Assembly: GCA_902625325.1 (NCBI GenBank)
Contig: CACOAW010000005.1
Location: 41,997-105,996 of the forward strand
Length of the DNA: 64,000 bases
Reading direction: 5' to 3'
From: an uncultured Candidatus Poseidoniales archaeon
GTDB lineage: Archaea > Thermoplasmatota > Poseidoniia > Poseidoniales > Thalassarchaeaceae
The position numbers and the translations under genes are program-made. Shown here piece after piece: positions 37,722 to 47,437 of the stretch (position 1 is the first letter of the stretch; each line of letters opens with the position of its first letter). The notes below the pieces were generated by a model that was not told the DNA's origin, searched no databases, and saw only the letters and a list, made by a program, of their open reading frames with translations.

Positions 37722-38336
37722 CTACCCTCTTCGAATAAAATTAACCATCAGGTCGACCAATGAATTCTTGTGCATTGGACCTCTACTGGGGCCCTTCCCA
37801 AGAATTTCACGAAAGTAGTCAGTTTCGCCATCTAAGACGAAAAATTTCTTTCTGTTTTCGTACAGATATGTCGTGTAGATTGTAGTTGTCTCATTATAAT
37901 TCGCATCAGTCACGTTCGCATTGAAGTAGTCACGAGTCTTTCTTTTTTTTACCCAATATGATAAATCCTCGACGTTAAACTCCCTTCTTGCATATGTGAA
38001 ATAGGGAGTAATTTGTTTCCAAAAATGGACTTTATCCTCATCTTCTCTCTTCGTGAATACAGCCTTGTGCTGGTATGATATGGTAGCGACCAAAACTAGT
38101 GCAACGGCAAGGTAGTATGTACTATCGATTCCAAAGAACTCTGTCCTCGGCAGATGCAGAATATCTGTTATACCCGAAACATCTTCGCCCTCGAAAAAAA
38201 TTGAGCCAACAAATAAGCCTAACATCCCAAGTAATGAAAAGATAAAGAGTAATTTAGAAATAATATTCCCTGGAAATGTTTTCTTGGCCTCTTTCATTCC
38301 TATCAATCCTGAGTGTGCTGTATTATGCGTCGGCAT
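37722..38336 (-). CDS. two-TM membrane protein, unknown function
   Basis: TM segments near N-terminus; C-terminal DGETDYFREILGKG...NSLVD. Confidence 0.6.
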   Translation of the reverse strand: MPTHNTAHSGLIGMKEAKKTFPGNIISKLLFIFSLLGMLGLFVGSIFFEGEDVSGITDILHLPRTEFFGIDSTYYLAVALVLVATISYQHKAVFTKREDEDKVHFWKQITPYFTYARREFNVEDLSYWVKKRKTRDYFNANVTDANYNETTTIYTTYLYENRKKFFVLDGETDYFREILGKGPSRGPMHKNSLVDLMVNFIRRG

Positions 38337-38426
38337 TTATTCTTTCTTCCATCACATCATTATCGGTAGGGATTATGATGCTCGCAAAGGCTAGGGTAAA
38401 TATGTCCGAACAAAGTATTTGGCCTA

Positions 38427-38969
38427 GTGATGCGTGTTTTGCATATGACTAGTAAGACAATATCAAATAAATCTGGATTAACAAGCCTATTTGGAATATT
38501 TATTGGTCAAGGATTCCTTGTCGGACTGATATTGATTATACTCGGATTAACAAAAACGATAGATCCATTTGTACTAACTTCCTATGAATATGGTCTTGTT
38601 TTAGAAGGGTTAGCAGTGACCGTCTTCGGTACACTAGGAGGCGTATTCATGCCAATCGTCATAGGCCTAATTATGAAAGACCCTATTAGATTCATTATCG
38701 ATGACGATTATATCGAAGCTGTACAATTCGGAGGCCTAATTATAAAATCTCCTAGCTTTGTAGAAAGACATCCAAGGGAGGGAGTATCAAGCATCGAGCT
38801 GAGCGAAGTAGTGAGAACTAACGATGAAGGCATGGATACTACAACTTACTCTGCTAAACTTATCCGAAACGACGGAGTAACTATCGGGACGCTGAGGGGC
38901 ATATCCAGCACAGGGGTCGCCGAGGAGATAGCCGAAACGATCAAAGTCGATTTATCTAGGAATTTTTGA
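38427..38969 (+). CDS. two-TM membrane protein; probable start ATG 38448
   Basis: Two TM helices and a soluble C-terminal domain. Confidence 0.6.
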   Translation: MMRVLHMTSKTISNKSGLTSLFGIFIGQGFLVGLILIILGLTKTIDPFVLTSYEYGLVLEGLAVTVFGTLGGVFMPIVIGLIMKDPIRFIIDDDYIEAVQFGGLIIKSPSFVERHPREGVSSIELSEVVRTNDEGMDTTTYSAKLIRNDGVTIGTLRGISSTGVAEEIAETIKVDLSRNF

Positions 38970-38998
38970 TTAAATTTTCAAAAATTTTCTATCTTTCG

Positions 38999-39141
38999 TA
39001 ATGTGAATTCCACTGGCATCATCGAGGGTCTACTGAGCGACCCCTGAATGACAGAAGCCATCATCATGGGCCTACAGGTAAAACACTGGATTACGTATAC
39101 GTCACAAAGTAACCCTTAGACTGCTGGGCATCAATTACCCT
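38999..39141 (-). repeat. family B repeat, inverted copy
   Basis: GTGAATTCCACTGGCATCATCGAGGGT...GGGCCTACAGGTA...TTACGTATACGTCACAAAGTAACC...TACCCT. Confidence 0.7.
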
Positions 39142-39262
39142 AGGGAATCTGATGGATAGCAATACAACGGTTACTTGGTGACGTATTCATCATCCTAGGT
39201 TCTACCTACAGACCCATTATGATGGTCCGTACAAAGGAGGGTTCATTGAGAGGCCCCTGAAT
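39141..39262 (+). repeat. family B repeat, direct copy head-to-head with previous
   Basis: TAGGGAATCTGATGGATAGCAATACAACGGTTACTTGGTGACGTATTCAT...CTACCTACAGACCCATTATGATGGTCCGTA. Confidence 0.7.
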
Positions 39263-39317
39263 GAAAGTTTCCCTCATTCTGTTTCTAACGGTAGAGACCA
39301 TTCATTCCAATCGATGG

Positions 39318-41027
39318 TTAACCTTGGCGGGCCATGGCATCGCTCTCGTAGAGCCTCGAGACCAGATCAGCCTTCCGACGGCCTACCTCGAGGCCTCTGC
39401 CTCGGGCTTCCTCCTTCAGCTGCTGGAACTTCATCTCCTCGTATGGCCTAGTAACGATGGGTATCCCGATGGCGTCCGCGATACCCATCGCGATTCCCAT
39501 CGCCACGGATCCCTCCTCAACGACATCGCCTCCGCGAGCTCTCTGGGGCAAGAGGTACTCGAGATCGTACTCCCAGGCCGGCCCCCATTCGCCCCCCCTT
39601 GAATTTACTCCCACCAGGGTGAACCACTCCCTGTTGGTTCCAGAGGGGGGCCTCTCGCCTCCTACGACAATGTGCGACGCCTCCGCTATCGGCCACCCCT
39701 CTCTCGGCCCCACTCGCCCGAAGGACACGCCCTCAACAACGAGCGACCCCTTGGTGTGTAGGACCCTCAGAACCGGTCGACGGAAGGACCACGAGAACAT
39801 CCTCCATATCACCCACAGACCGAGTCCAGTGGCCAGCAGAGCGCCCGCGTCGGAGCCGAGTGCGAACCCTAAAAATCCCGAGAGAATGAGAATGAAGAAC
39901 CACACAAACGTGCTGAGGAAGAACGCCCCGTACGGCCTCCTGCGGTCCCGATAGCCTTCAAAATCGGAGTCCTGAAGGGCTTCTCTGGGCCTGCTCCCTG
40001 ACATGTCGCCCTGCTTCACGTAGAGGTCGGCTAGGTTCGGCTCGGTCTTTCTGAGCTCGAGCCCGAGTAATTCGCAGAGCTGTCCTGCATTACCATGTAA
40101 TGGTACTCTCAGGACGTCCCATCCAGCGATGATGAAAGCATCTGAGGGGGGACCGGCCCATGATGGGTGGGTCGTCTGGTGGACGGCAGTGATCTCGCTA
40201 GCCTCCAAATGGACTACGTCCACGAGGCCCCTCCATCCCACGTAGTGGATTTCCATAACGCCCCCCCTGCTCGCGAGAACACACTTGACCTGCCGGCGGA
40301 GCAAAGTCGCGGATGATACATACACCGCGTAAAAGGGAACTGCTAGGAAGCAGGCGAGGAAGGTAAAGGTTAACACAAGTAATTGAATGGAGAAAAGCGC
40401 TTCCCCGAACTGGTCAACTTGCCCAATCATAAACGCGGCAATGTCGAGTTCAACAACCAATACTAGGACAGCGAATCCCACAAACGGGGGGATGAACAAG
40501 ATCGCTACTGCCACGGCCAAGAGCAACTTTCCTCTAATCACTCCCGCGGTACTGTTCTTGATAACCAGGTCGACCTCGCCCCACTCCAACCGTGACTTCG
40601 GGTCCCACCAGTCCTCCGGGTCGTCGGGAGGGGTGTCGCGCGCAACGGTGTCCGAGGTTTGGAGGCGCCGGTCCTCGAAAAGAAGCAATACGAGTGCGAC
40701 CGTGACTAGGCTGAGGAAGGCCCCGATGAGGGTGGATAGTGATGGAAGACCCCAAGAAAAAAACAAATCACCATCCGACCCAGAACCGGTTGAAGCAATG
40801 TATAGCTCAGATACGCCGACGATCAGGAAGGAAACGCCGAAGACTGACGTAAAACCCAGGATAACTATACTGTCGACCAAAGAATTCTCATCTTCTTCTC
40901 GCTTGACGGTGCCCTTCACAACGATTTCACGAAAGTGGTCATCTTCACCATCAGTCTCACCTCGTACTTTTTGCCTATCTCCTTGCATTCTTATCGCACT
41001 CGAATAATGGCGGGGTATCGTCGTCAA
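39318..41027 (-). CDS. polytopic membrane protein with DWWD motif and C-terminal SAP-like domain
   Basis: DDPEDWWDPKSRLEW; C-terminal MKFQQLKEEARGRGLEVGRRKADLVSRLYES. Confidence 0.7.
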   Translation of the reverse strand: MTTIPRHYSSAIRMQGDRQKVRGETDGEDDHFREIVVKGTVKREEDENSLVDSIVILGFTSVFGVSFLIVGVSELYIASTGSGSDGDLFFSWGLPSLSTLIGAFLSLVTVALVLLLFEDRRLQTSDTVARDTPPDDPEDWWDPKSRLEWGEVDLVIKNSTAGVIRGKLLLAVAVAILFIPPFVGFAVLVLVVELDIAAFMIGQVDQFGEALFSIQLLVLTFTFLACFLAVPFYAVYVSSATLLRRQVKCVLASRGGVMEIHYVGWRGLVDVVHLEASEITAVHQTTHPSWAGPPSDAFIIAGWDVLRVPLHGNAGQLCELLGLELRKTEPNLADLYVKQGDMSGSRPREALQDSDFEGYRDRRRPYGAFFLSTFVWFFILILSGFLGFALGSDAGALLATGLGLWVIWRMFSWSFRRPVLRVLHTKGSLVVEGVSFGRVGPREGWPIAEASHIVVGGERPPSGTNREWFTLVGVNSRGGEWGPAWEYDLEYLLPQRARGGDVVEEGSVAMGIAMGIADAIGIPIVTRPYEEMKFQQLKEEARGRGLEVGRRKADLVSRLYESDAMARQG

Positions 41028-41242
41028 AATTTATCTTTACTTCCGTCACATCATTATCTGCGCCATTTGTATCGCCCAAGGAACATAGGGGTAGCACAGA
41101 TCTCGATATTATCACAAATCTTCTCATGAGAATTTAAGATAAGAATTCACATTACCTATGTTTGCATCATTGAAAAAAAGGAAGCCTTCTATCATCAAGA
41201 TTATATCATTAGTTTCCTTAAATCAATTTAGGAGAAAACGGA

Positions 41243-43000
41243 ATGAACAGAGGGTATCGGACGGAGATTTGCAACGTTCTAGTAATAGGCTCTGGAGGTG
41301 CGGGTTTACGAGCTGCTATTGGAGCCCATGAGAAAGGCTGCGAAGTTATGGTAATAGGGAAGAGAGTCAGAAATGATGCTCATACTACATTGGCTGCTGG
41401 AGGCATAAATGCAGCTTTAGGAAATGTTGATCCCAAGGATGATTGGGTTCAACATTTTGTTGACACATATCAAGATGGGTATTTTATCGCAGATCCTGAA
41501 ATCGTGGAAACCCTCGTAAAAGAGTCTCCCGATAGGGTCAATGAATTGGTCGATTGGGGTGCATCCTTCGCGGTTAATGATGAAGGTAAACTAGACCAAC
41601 GATTCTTTGGGGCGCACACATACAGAAGAACATGTTACGCCGGCGATTATACCGGCCGAGTAATCCTTACCACGCTGCTGGATAAGGTTTCCGAGCTTGG
41701 TATTAATATCAAGGATATGATGTATGTCGCGAATTTGTTAGTGAGCGAAAAAAACGGACAAAAACAATGCTTTGGTGCACTTGCATTTGATATTGTCACG
41801 GGAGAAAGATGCGTCTATCTTGCGGATTCGATTATCTTAGCTGCTGGGGGCCATACTAGAATATGGAGAAGGAGTTCATCAAGACGCGATGAAAATACCG
41901 GAGATGCTATGAGACTGGCTTTGAATGCAGGCTGCCAGTTATCAGATATGGAAATGGTTCAGTTCCACCCAACAGGCATGGTTCACCCCGAATCATTAGC
42001 GGGAACACTGGTAACAGAAGCAGTCAGAGGGGAAGGCGGAATTTTAACGAATTCAAATGGTGAAAGGTTCATGGAAAATTATGACAAGACTAGAATGGAG
42101 CTTTCCACCCGAGACAGGGTTGCTTTGGCAAATTACTCTGAAATCATTGAGGGCCGTGGTACGGACAATGAGGGTGTTTTGTTGGATATTAGCCATTTAG
42201 GCAAGGAAAAAATAATGGAAAAACTTCCAAGAATGTATAGGCAGTTCATGGAGTCGCAAATGTTGGACATATCCAAATCCCCAATGGAGGTTGCACCAAC
42301 AGCACACTACAGCATGGGTGGAGTCGTAGTAGATCCGAAGACCCAATCCACCCGCGTATTGGGCTTGTATGCTGCCGGAGAATGTACTGCAGGATTACAC
42401 GGAGCCAACAGACTGGGTGGTAATTCATTGGCCGAGTTACTGGTGTTTGGGAAGATAGCAGGAGAGGAAGCAGCTGATTTTTCGGATAGTCTTGAACTAC
42501 AAATTAGAGATAAAAGTACCATAGTAGAAGCAAATAACGAACTCGATTTACTGACCACTGAAGGGGAAAATCTAGCAAGGCCACTCCAAAGGAAAGTCAG
42601 AGATATAATGTGGAAATATTGTGGTGTAGTAAGATCGGGTGATGGATTAAAAATTGGTCTTAAAAAACTCGAAAAAGTAAGAAAAGCGTCTAATGAAATT
42701 GATGTAAGGCCTTCCGCCGAAGGGTACATTGATCTGGCTCTGGCTCTAGATTTACTCGGCTCAATTGAAAGTGCTGAGGCAACAATAAGATCCGCCCTAC
42801 TAAGAGAAGAAAGTCGAGGTGCACACCAAAGGACCGATTATCCAGATTTATCCAATGAAGAAAATGTGAATTATCTAGTTGAGTTAGAAAAAGGAGAGCA
42901 AAAAACTAGCACAAGGAAAGTCAAGGGCGTGCGTTCTGAATTGATAGAACCATTATCAAAATTTTCCGATTTAGGTGTAGATGGTAGGCTTTTAGAGTGA
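41243..43000 (+). CDS. FAD-binding succinate dehydrogenase/fumarate reductase flavoprotein (SdhA/FrdA/NadB superfamily)
   Basis: VIGSGGAGLRAAIGA, QFHPTGMVHPE, RGEGGILTNSNGERFME, APTAHYSMGG, LGLYAAGECTAGLHGANRLGGNSLAE. Confidence 0.92.
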   Translation: MNRGYRTEICNVLVIGSGGAGLRAAIGAHEKGCEVMVIGKRVRNDAHTTLAAGGINAALGNVDPKDDWVQHFVDTYQDGYFIADPEIVETLVKESPDRVNELVDWGASFAVNDEGKLDQRFFGAHTYRRTCYAGDYTGRVILTTLLDKVSELGINIKDMMYVANLLVSEKNGQKQCFGALAFDIVTGERCVYLADSIILAAGGHTRIWRRSSSRRDENTGDAMRLALNAGCQLSDMEMVQFHPTGMVHPESLAGTLVTEAVRGEGGILTNSNGERFMENYDKTRMELSTRDRVALANYSEIIEGRGTDNEGVLLDISHLGKEKIMEKLPRMYRQFMESQMLDISKSPMEVAPTAHYSMGGVVVDPKTQSTRVLGLYAAGECTAGLHGANRLGGNSLAELLVFGKIAGEEAADFSDSLELQIRDKSTIVEANNELDLLTTEGENLARPLQRKVRDIMWKYCGVVRSGDGLKIGLKKLEKVRKASNEIDVRPSAEGYIDLALALDLLGSIESAEATIRSALLREESRGAHQRTDYPDLSNEENVNYLVELEKGEQKTSTRKVKGVRSELIEPLSKFSDLGVDGRLLE

Positions 43001-43203
43001 TATTAAACAAAAATTCCATCCACCTAACAAAGCAACCGTTGTATTCGTGGCTGTCATCTTAACTAACCATCATTACGCATAAATGATAGAGTCATATTGT
43101 TCGCATATGAAATCATCTACCCAAGAGTGGATAGGAATCGGGACCTTTGTTGTGTGACTAAAGTGTTTGATAGGCTACACTACGCGATATCGGAGTCATA
43201 CGG

Positions 43204-44106
43204 TTACAGTGAACCCGTATTCACCACAGGCGTCGTGTCCGTCTCTGAGCACAGTACAACTAGGAGATTACTGACCATTGTTGCTTTCTTTTCCTCATCC
43301 AGTTCGATGATGTCCTTCTCGCTCAGCTGCTCGAGCGCCAACTCAACCATTCCGACAGCCCCGTCCACTATCTCACGTCTAGCAGCTACCACAGCTGAAG
43401 CTTGCTGTCGCCTCAGCATGGCCTGTGCAATCTCCGTCGAGTATGCCAAGTAGCTGATCCTCGCCTCTAAGACCTCGATACCGGCTCGAGAAAGGCGAGA
43501 CTCCACGGAAGTCTCGAGCTCCTCGGCTACGATGTCCTGGTGGCTTGAGAGAGTGGTCCCCCCTATGTCCTTCTCCTCTATTGCATCGTATGGATACTTA
43601 GTGGCCATCGCACGGAGAGCAGCCTCGCTTTGGATTTGCACATAGTGGTCGTAGTTCTCGACCTCGAAAAGTGCCTCGGCAGCATCGTAAACTCTCCAGA
43701 CGACTACCGCAGCGATATCGATTGGGTTCGCGTTGACGTCGTTGACCTTCAATTTGTTAGACTCGAAGTTGTTGATCCTCATTGAAACCCTGGTCTTGTA
43801 GTAGAGGGGATTTGGGAAGAACCGAAATCCCTCTTGCTTGAGTGTGGCTACATACTTGCCAAAGAATTGTACGGCGACCGCCTCATTAGGGTTTACGATC
43901 ACGTAGCTGTTCCACATCAGGAACCAGAGGGGCCCGGTAATTATCAGCAAGATCGCCCCTGGGCCGCTTACTGCAAGTAAAATGTTGAGTATAGGGAGCA
44001 GGATTAAGTGTATTCCAATGCCCAGGAATCCATTGATTGACTTCGCCTCAATATCTCGATACAAAGGCTCATCCTTGTTTCTTGATTCTATTAAGTTTTC
44101 TTGCAT
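43204..44106 (-). CDS. SPFH/band-7 family membrane protein
   Basis: N-terminal TM helices, VNPNEAVAVQFFGKYVATLKQEGFRFFPNPLY, VVWRVYDAAEALFEVENYDHYVQIQSEAALR. Confidence 0.92.
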   Translation of the reverse strand: MQENLIESRNKDEPLYRDIEAKSINGFLGIGIHLILLPILNILLAVSGPGAILLIITGPLWFLMWNSYVIVNPNEAVAVQFFGKYVATLKQEGFRFFPNPLYYKTRVSMRINNFESNKLKVNDVNANPIDIAAVVVWRVYDAAEALFEVENYDHYVQIQSEAALRAMATKYPYDAIEEKDIGGTTLSSHQDIVAEELETSVESRLSRAGIEVLEARISYLAYSTEIAQAMLRRQQASAVVAARREIVDGAVGMVELALEQLSEKDIIELDEEKKATMVSNLLVVLCSETDTTPVVNTGSL

Positions 44107-44225
44107 AATTCCGTTGGAAGGGATTTTTGATTTAAGTTAGTCTGTAACAAAAATGACAATGATGCATATGGATCATTCCCAACGATAGTTTATGCATACA
44201 TCGTAGAGGTCCCAATGCAGGGAAT

Positions 44226-44513
44226 ATGCTTGAAAGTAATAGTCCCAATTGGGGAGCAATGGCTCTGACTGGAAGCGATGAAGTAAGGCCTTGGTGGGAG
44301 GACAATACAAAACTTGTTTCCGTGATCATAGGACTTCCTGTTGTTGGTTTAACAGTAATCGGAGTATCAACTCTGATTGGAATCAAGACACCGGATTTTC
44401 CCTACATGATTAGTGCAGATTTTTTTGTGGCGGATTTCTTCCTAAGATTGCTTACTCTCCCAATTGGGTTTATCGCGATTAGATCTTTCTTACGAAGTAA
44501 GGACAATGAGTAA
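44226..44513 (+). CDS. small membrane protein with PWWED motif
   Basis: GSDEVRPWWEDNTKLVSVIIG then TM helices. Confidence 0.6.
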   Translation: MLESNSPNWGAMALTGSDEVRPWWEDNTKLVSVIIGLPVVGLTVIGVSTLIGIKTPDFPYMISADFFVADFFLRLLTLPIGFIAIRSFLRSKDNE

Positions 44514-44572
44514 GACTCTATGACATGTGCAAAAAACAAGGGCTCCTATGTTACAAATAACCCTGATTAAGA

Positions 44573-45538
44573 TTAATTTAATTCTGTGGAGGATGGGTTA
44601 GAAAATTGACTCATAAAATCCCAGACTATCTGCACGGTGTTTACATTTGTAGGATTGTCAATAAAATACGAGTTCGAAGGATACGGAGCGTGCGCGGCGA
44701 AATTCAATGTTATTAACTGAACCTCCGTATCGCCATCGCAATCATCGTAGCCCATGATTGAGTAGTCGTAATACTCCTCGAAAATCGTGGGAAGGGTGCC
44801 GCCCGAGCAACCATTCATTTCTCCCCAGTCCATGATATTCTGGATTGCACCTTCCTCCCCATCTAGTGATAGATCGAAGTATAGCGATGACGGGTATGAT
44901 GCGCCATACGGAATAATCTGGTCAAGTAGCCCGTGAACCTCAATTAGAGACACGGGGGTGTAAATCGGCGATGGGTTTTCCAGCAAGTACAACGCCATAC
45001 AACCCACTGCAGCAAATACCTCACTTGCCTCATTTGCTAACTTATGAGTCATCGCACAGCCATTCGAATGTCCAGAAGAATAAACCCTCGAGCTGTCCAC
45101 TGAAAAATTGCTGCTCACGTGCTCGATAAGGTCAATTATGAATCCGACATCATCAAGCCCCTCGTCCTTGGCGTCTCCGCAGCACCATCCAGCATTCCAA
45201 GAATCCTCATAGCCTTGGGGATAAACTACAATCACGTCATTCTCCTCCGCAATTACATCAAAATGGGAGTAGTCGTAAAGTGCATTTTTGTTACCTCCAA
45301 AACCGTGAAGATTGACAATTAAAGGATGATTTTGAGCCTCATCATAACCAGTAGGGACGTGGATCAACCAACACCTTTCCATTTCCGTGAATGTCATACA
45401 TTCTTCAATCAGAGCAGGTGTTTCAATATCCGGGGTGATTGGTTCCGAAGAGTTTTCTGATTCATCGTACTCGCTGCTTAAACACCCACTCATCGATGAT
45501 GATATGAGTAGGATGGCAACGATTATCTTAGTAACCAT
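44573..45538 (-). CDS. lipoprotein esterase, PHB depolymerase/feruloyl-esterase-like alpha/beta hydrolase
   Basis: Lipobox SSSMSGC; HPLIVNLHGFGGN, YPQGYEDSWNAGWCCG, YSSGHSNGCAMTH. The track start 45643 overlaps a family A repeat, so ATG 45538 is preferred. Confidence 0.85.
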   Translation of the reverse strand: MVTKIIVAILLISSSMSGCLSSEYDESENSSEPITPDIETPALIEECMTFTEMERCWLIHVPTGYDEAQNHPLIVNLHGFGGNKNALYDYSHFDVIAEENDVIVVYPQGYEDSWNAGWCCGDAKDEGLDDVGFIIDLIEHVSSNFSVDSSRVYSSGHSNGCAMTHKLANEASEVFAAVGCMALYLLENPSPIYTPVSLIEVHGLLDQIIPYGASYPSSLYFDLSLDGEEGAIQNIMDWGEMNGCSGGTLPTIFEEYYDYSIMGYDDCDGDTEVQLITLNFAAHAPYPSNSYFIDNPTNVNTVQIVWDFMSQFSNPSSTELN

Positions 45539-45595
45539 GCTAATTCTATGTTTTTTGGACTTAAAACCCTTGTTGACTAACCCATCGACAAGGGT

Positions 45596-45716
45596 AGGGA
45601 AAATTCCATGGACATCGACATGGGATTTCAGTGATCCCATCATTACAACCTAGGCCCCAAGCTGTGCCCCAATATGATGTATGGATAGCCGTCATCCGTC
45701 GCTTTCATAGATAGAG
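45596..45716 (+). repeat. family A intergenic repeat, copy 2
   Basis: AGGGAAAATTCCATGGACATC...CATCATTACAACCTAGG...ATATGATGTATGGATAGCCGTCATCCGTCGCTTTCAT. Confidence 0.75.
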
Positions 45717-45899
45717 GCGTGAGAAGCTCCGCCCAAGAATGAATAATCCGAACAAGATGATTGCCCACTGCCAAAATACCAAGCCCGGATTTTCCGATTC
45801 CATTTCCTTTATTTCCTCATTTGAAGGTGAAAAAATGCCCAGGAGATACTCAAAGGCCAAGATAAGAATAATTCCTCCCAACAGTTCTTCCATGGCCAA
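45705..45899 (-). CDS. small two-TM protein
   Basis: 64-aa ORF with two hydrophobic segments. Confidence 0.45.
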   Translation of the reverse strand: MAMEELLGGIILILAFEYLLGIFSPSNEEIKEMESENPGLVFWQWAIILFGLFILGRSFSRLYL

Positions 45900-46007
45900 A
45901 AGAAAGGACTTTGCTTTATGATTAATCTGTAATATTCCCTAGGGAAGGCGATTCAGGCACCAATTAGGGGCATCACATTCCCCACCCTGGGGCCGAATCG
46001 TTGGAAC

Positions 46008-46496
46008 TCATTTTGGATTGGATAGTTTGTAGTCGGCAGTTCCTTCCACCAGTCTTCCAAGAACTATATCCCCATACCTATCAAATAGTAGGGAATCAAC
46101 AGTCTTACCCAACAATTGTTCCCTGGTTTTCTCAACCGGGGTCCCAAGACCATCCTGAGCCTCTAATCTCCTGAGCATTCTGTTAATTAAAGATTTAAAT
46201 TCAGAAGTATTTAGGTTCCCGTCTTTATCTGAGTCGAATTTAGTGAATTTCTTGTCAAGCCATTTTTGCCATTTTTCACTATCGTAGAAATATTTTATCT
46301 TGAACATCTCAAATTCATCTTTTGAAATGACTCCATCTCCATTTTTGTCGAACTCTTTGACAGCAATGTCTGCAATGGCCATAAAATTGCCGAAATATTC
46401 CATAGCGAATCTCAGGAATTTGTATGAGGCATAGAGAAACAATGAAAGAAAGAATAGCTGGATCGCAGAACCAATAACACCCACATCCCCATACAC
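46008..46496 (-). CDS. membrane-anchored EF-hand protein
   Basis: TM N-terminus; DKNGDGVISKDEFE and DSDKDGNLNTSEFK EF-hand loops. Confidence 0.85.
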   Translation of the reverse strand: MYGDVGVIGSAIQLFFLSLFLYASYKFLRFAMEYFGNFMAIADIAVKEFDKNGDGVISKDEFEMFKIKYFYDSEKWQKWLDKKFTKFDSDKDGNLNTSEFKSLINRMLRRLEAQDGLGTPVEKTREQLLGKTVDSLLFDRYGDIVLGRLVEGTADYKLSNPK

Positions 46497-46567
46497 GATA
46501 GCCGTATTGGGAGATTAAGCATTAAATTTGCCACGGATTGCAATTTCTAGGGTAGCGAAGATTATGG

Positions 46568-47011
46568 TCACTTCCAACCGTAGAATTGGATTCTGAATCT
46601 CAATGTGTCTCCGTTTTCGTTACCTCTCGAATTTTCCACGACTAAATAATATCCATCGTTGGAATCTACACTGAAAGGACCTTTGGTCACATTTCCATCC
46701 ACAGATATCCATGAGCCATTTACAAAGTACTCAGCATTTAATTCACCATCCTCAAATAGCTGAAAATTTGATGTGTTCATAAAGAAAACATTCCAACTAA
46801 AATTACTACTTTCACCCTCAGTTGGAATGTGAGTGAAATTCCACTCAAATTGTTCATACCCTACTGCAGGACCTAACCTAAAATAATCCCCATCGAGAAG
46901 AGTTACTTCCTTGTCTGTGAGTTCTGTTTTGGTAGGTTCAGTTAATTCATCCAAGCATCCCGTAAATGGTACAAGGAACATAGCCAAAGAGATCACAACT
47001 ACGTTTTTCAC
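46568..47011 (-). CDS. small lipoprotein, unknown function
   Basis: MKNVVVISLAMFLVPFTGCLDE lipobox. Confidence 0.7.
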   Translation of the reverse strand: MKNVVVISLAMFLVPFTGCLDELTEPTKTELTDKEVTLLDGDYFRLGPAVGYEQFEWNFTHIPTEGESSNFSWNVFFMNTSNFQLFEDGELNAEYFVNGSWISVDGNVTKGPFSVDSNDGYYLVVENSRGNENGDTLRFRIQFYGWK

Positions 47012-47092
47012 AATTAATCTTCTTCGTGTAGCGAAATTAAGCTTTCCACGACCACCCCCTTACCTAACATGAACTGTAACGATATCATAGAG

Positions 47093-47240
47093 AGCCCGAT
47101 GTGTATGCGGGCGTCATCTAGGGTACACTGAGTAACCCCTCTAGTACAGAGGCCATCATGATGGGTTAGTAGGTAGAATCCATGGTTATGTTTACGTCAC
47201 AAAGTAACCGTTGTACTCGGGGGCATCATGTTCGCTACCG
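47093..47240 (-). repeat. family B repeat, inverted copy
   Basis: GTGTATGCGGGCGTCATCTAGGGTA...CATCATGATGGG...TTTACGTCACAAAGTAACCGTTGTACTCGGGGGCATCATG. Confidence 0.65.
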
Positions 47241-47437
47241 TTGTAAACAGTCTTCAGTCAATCCTTTTTTGTTTCAAAGCCTCAAAAGCAATAATAGTTA
47301 TCACGACTTGAAGATTATATCATCAAATAAGCCTTAGTGGAGTTTTCCGATGTTGCTCGGTGGGCGGAAACTATCCAAAAATAACAATTTAGACTCTAGA
47401 TAATAATATCAATTAATCGAGAGCTTTTCGAAAGAAT

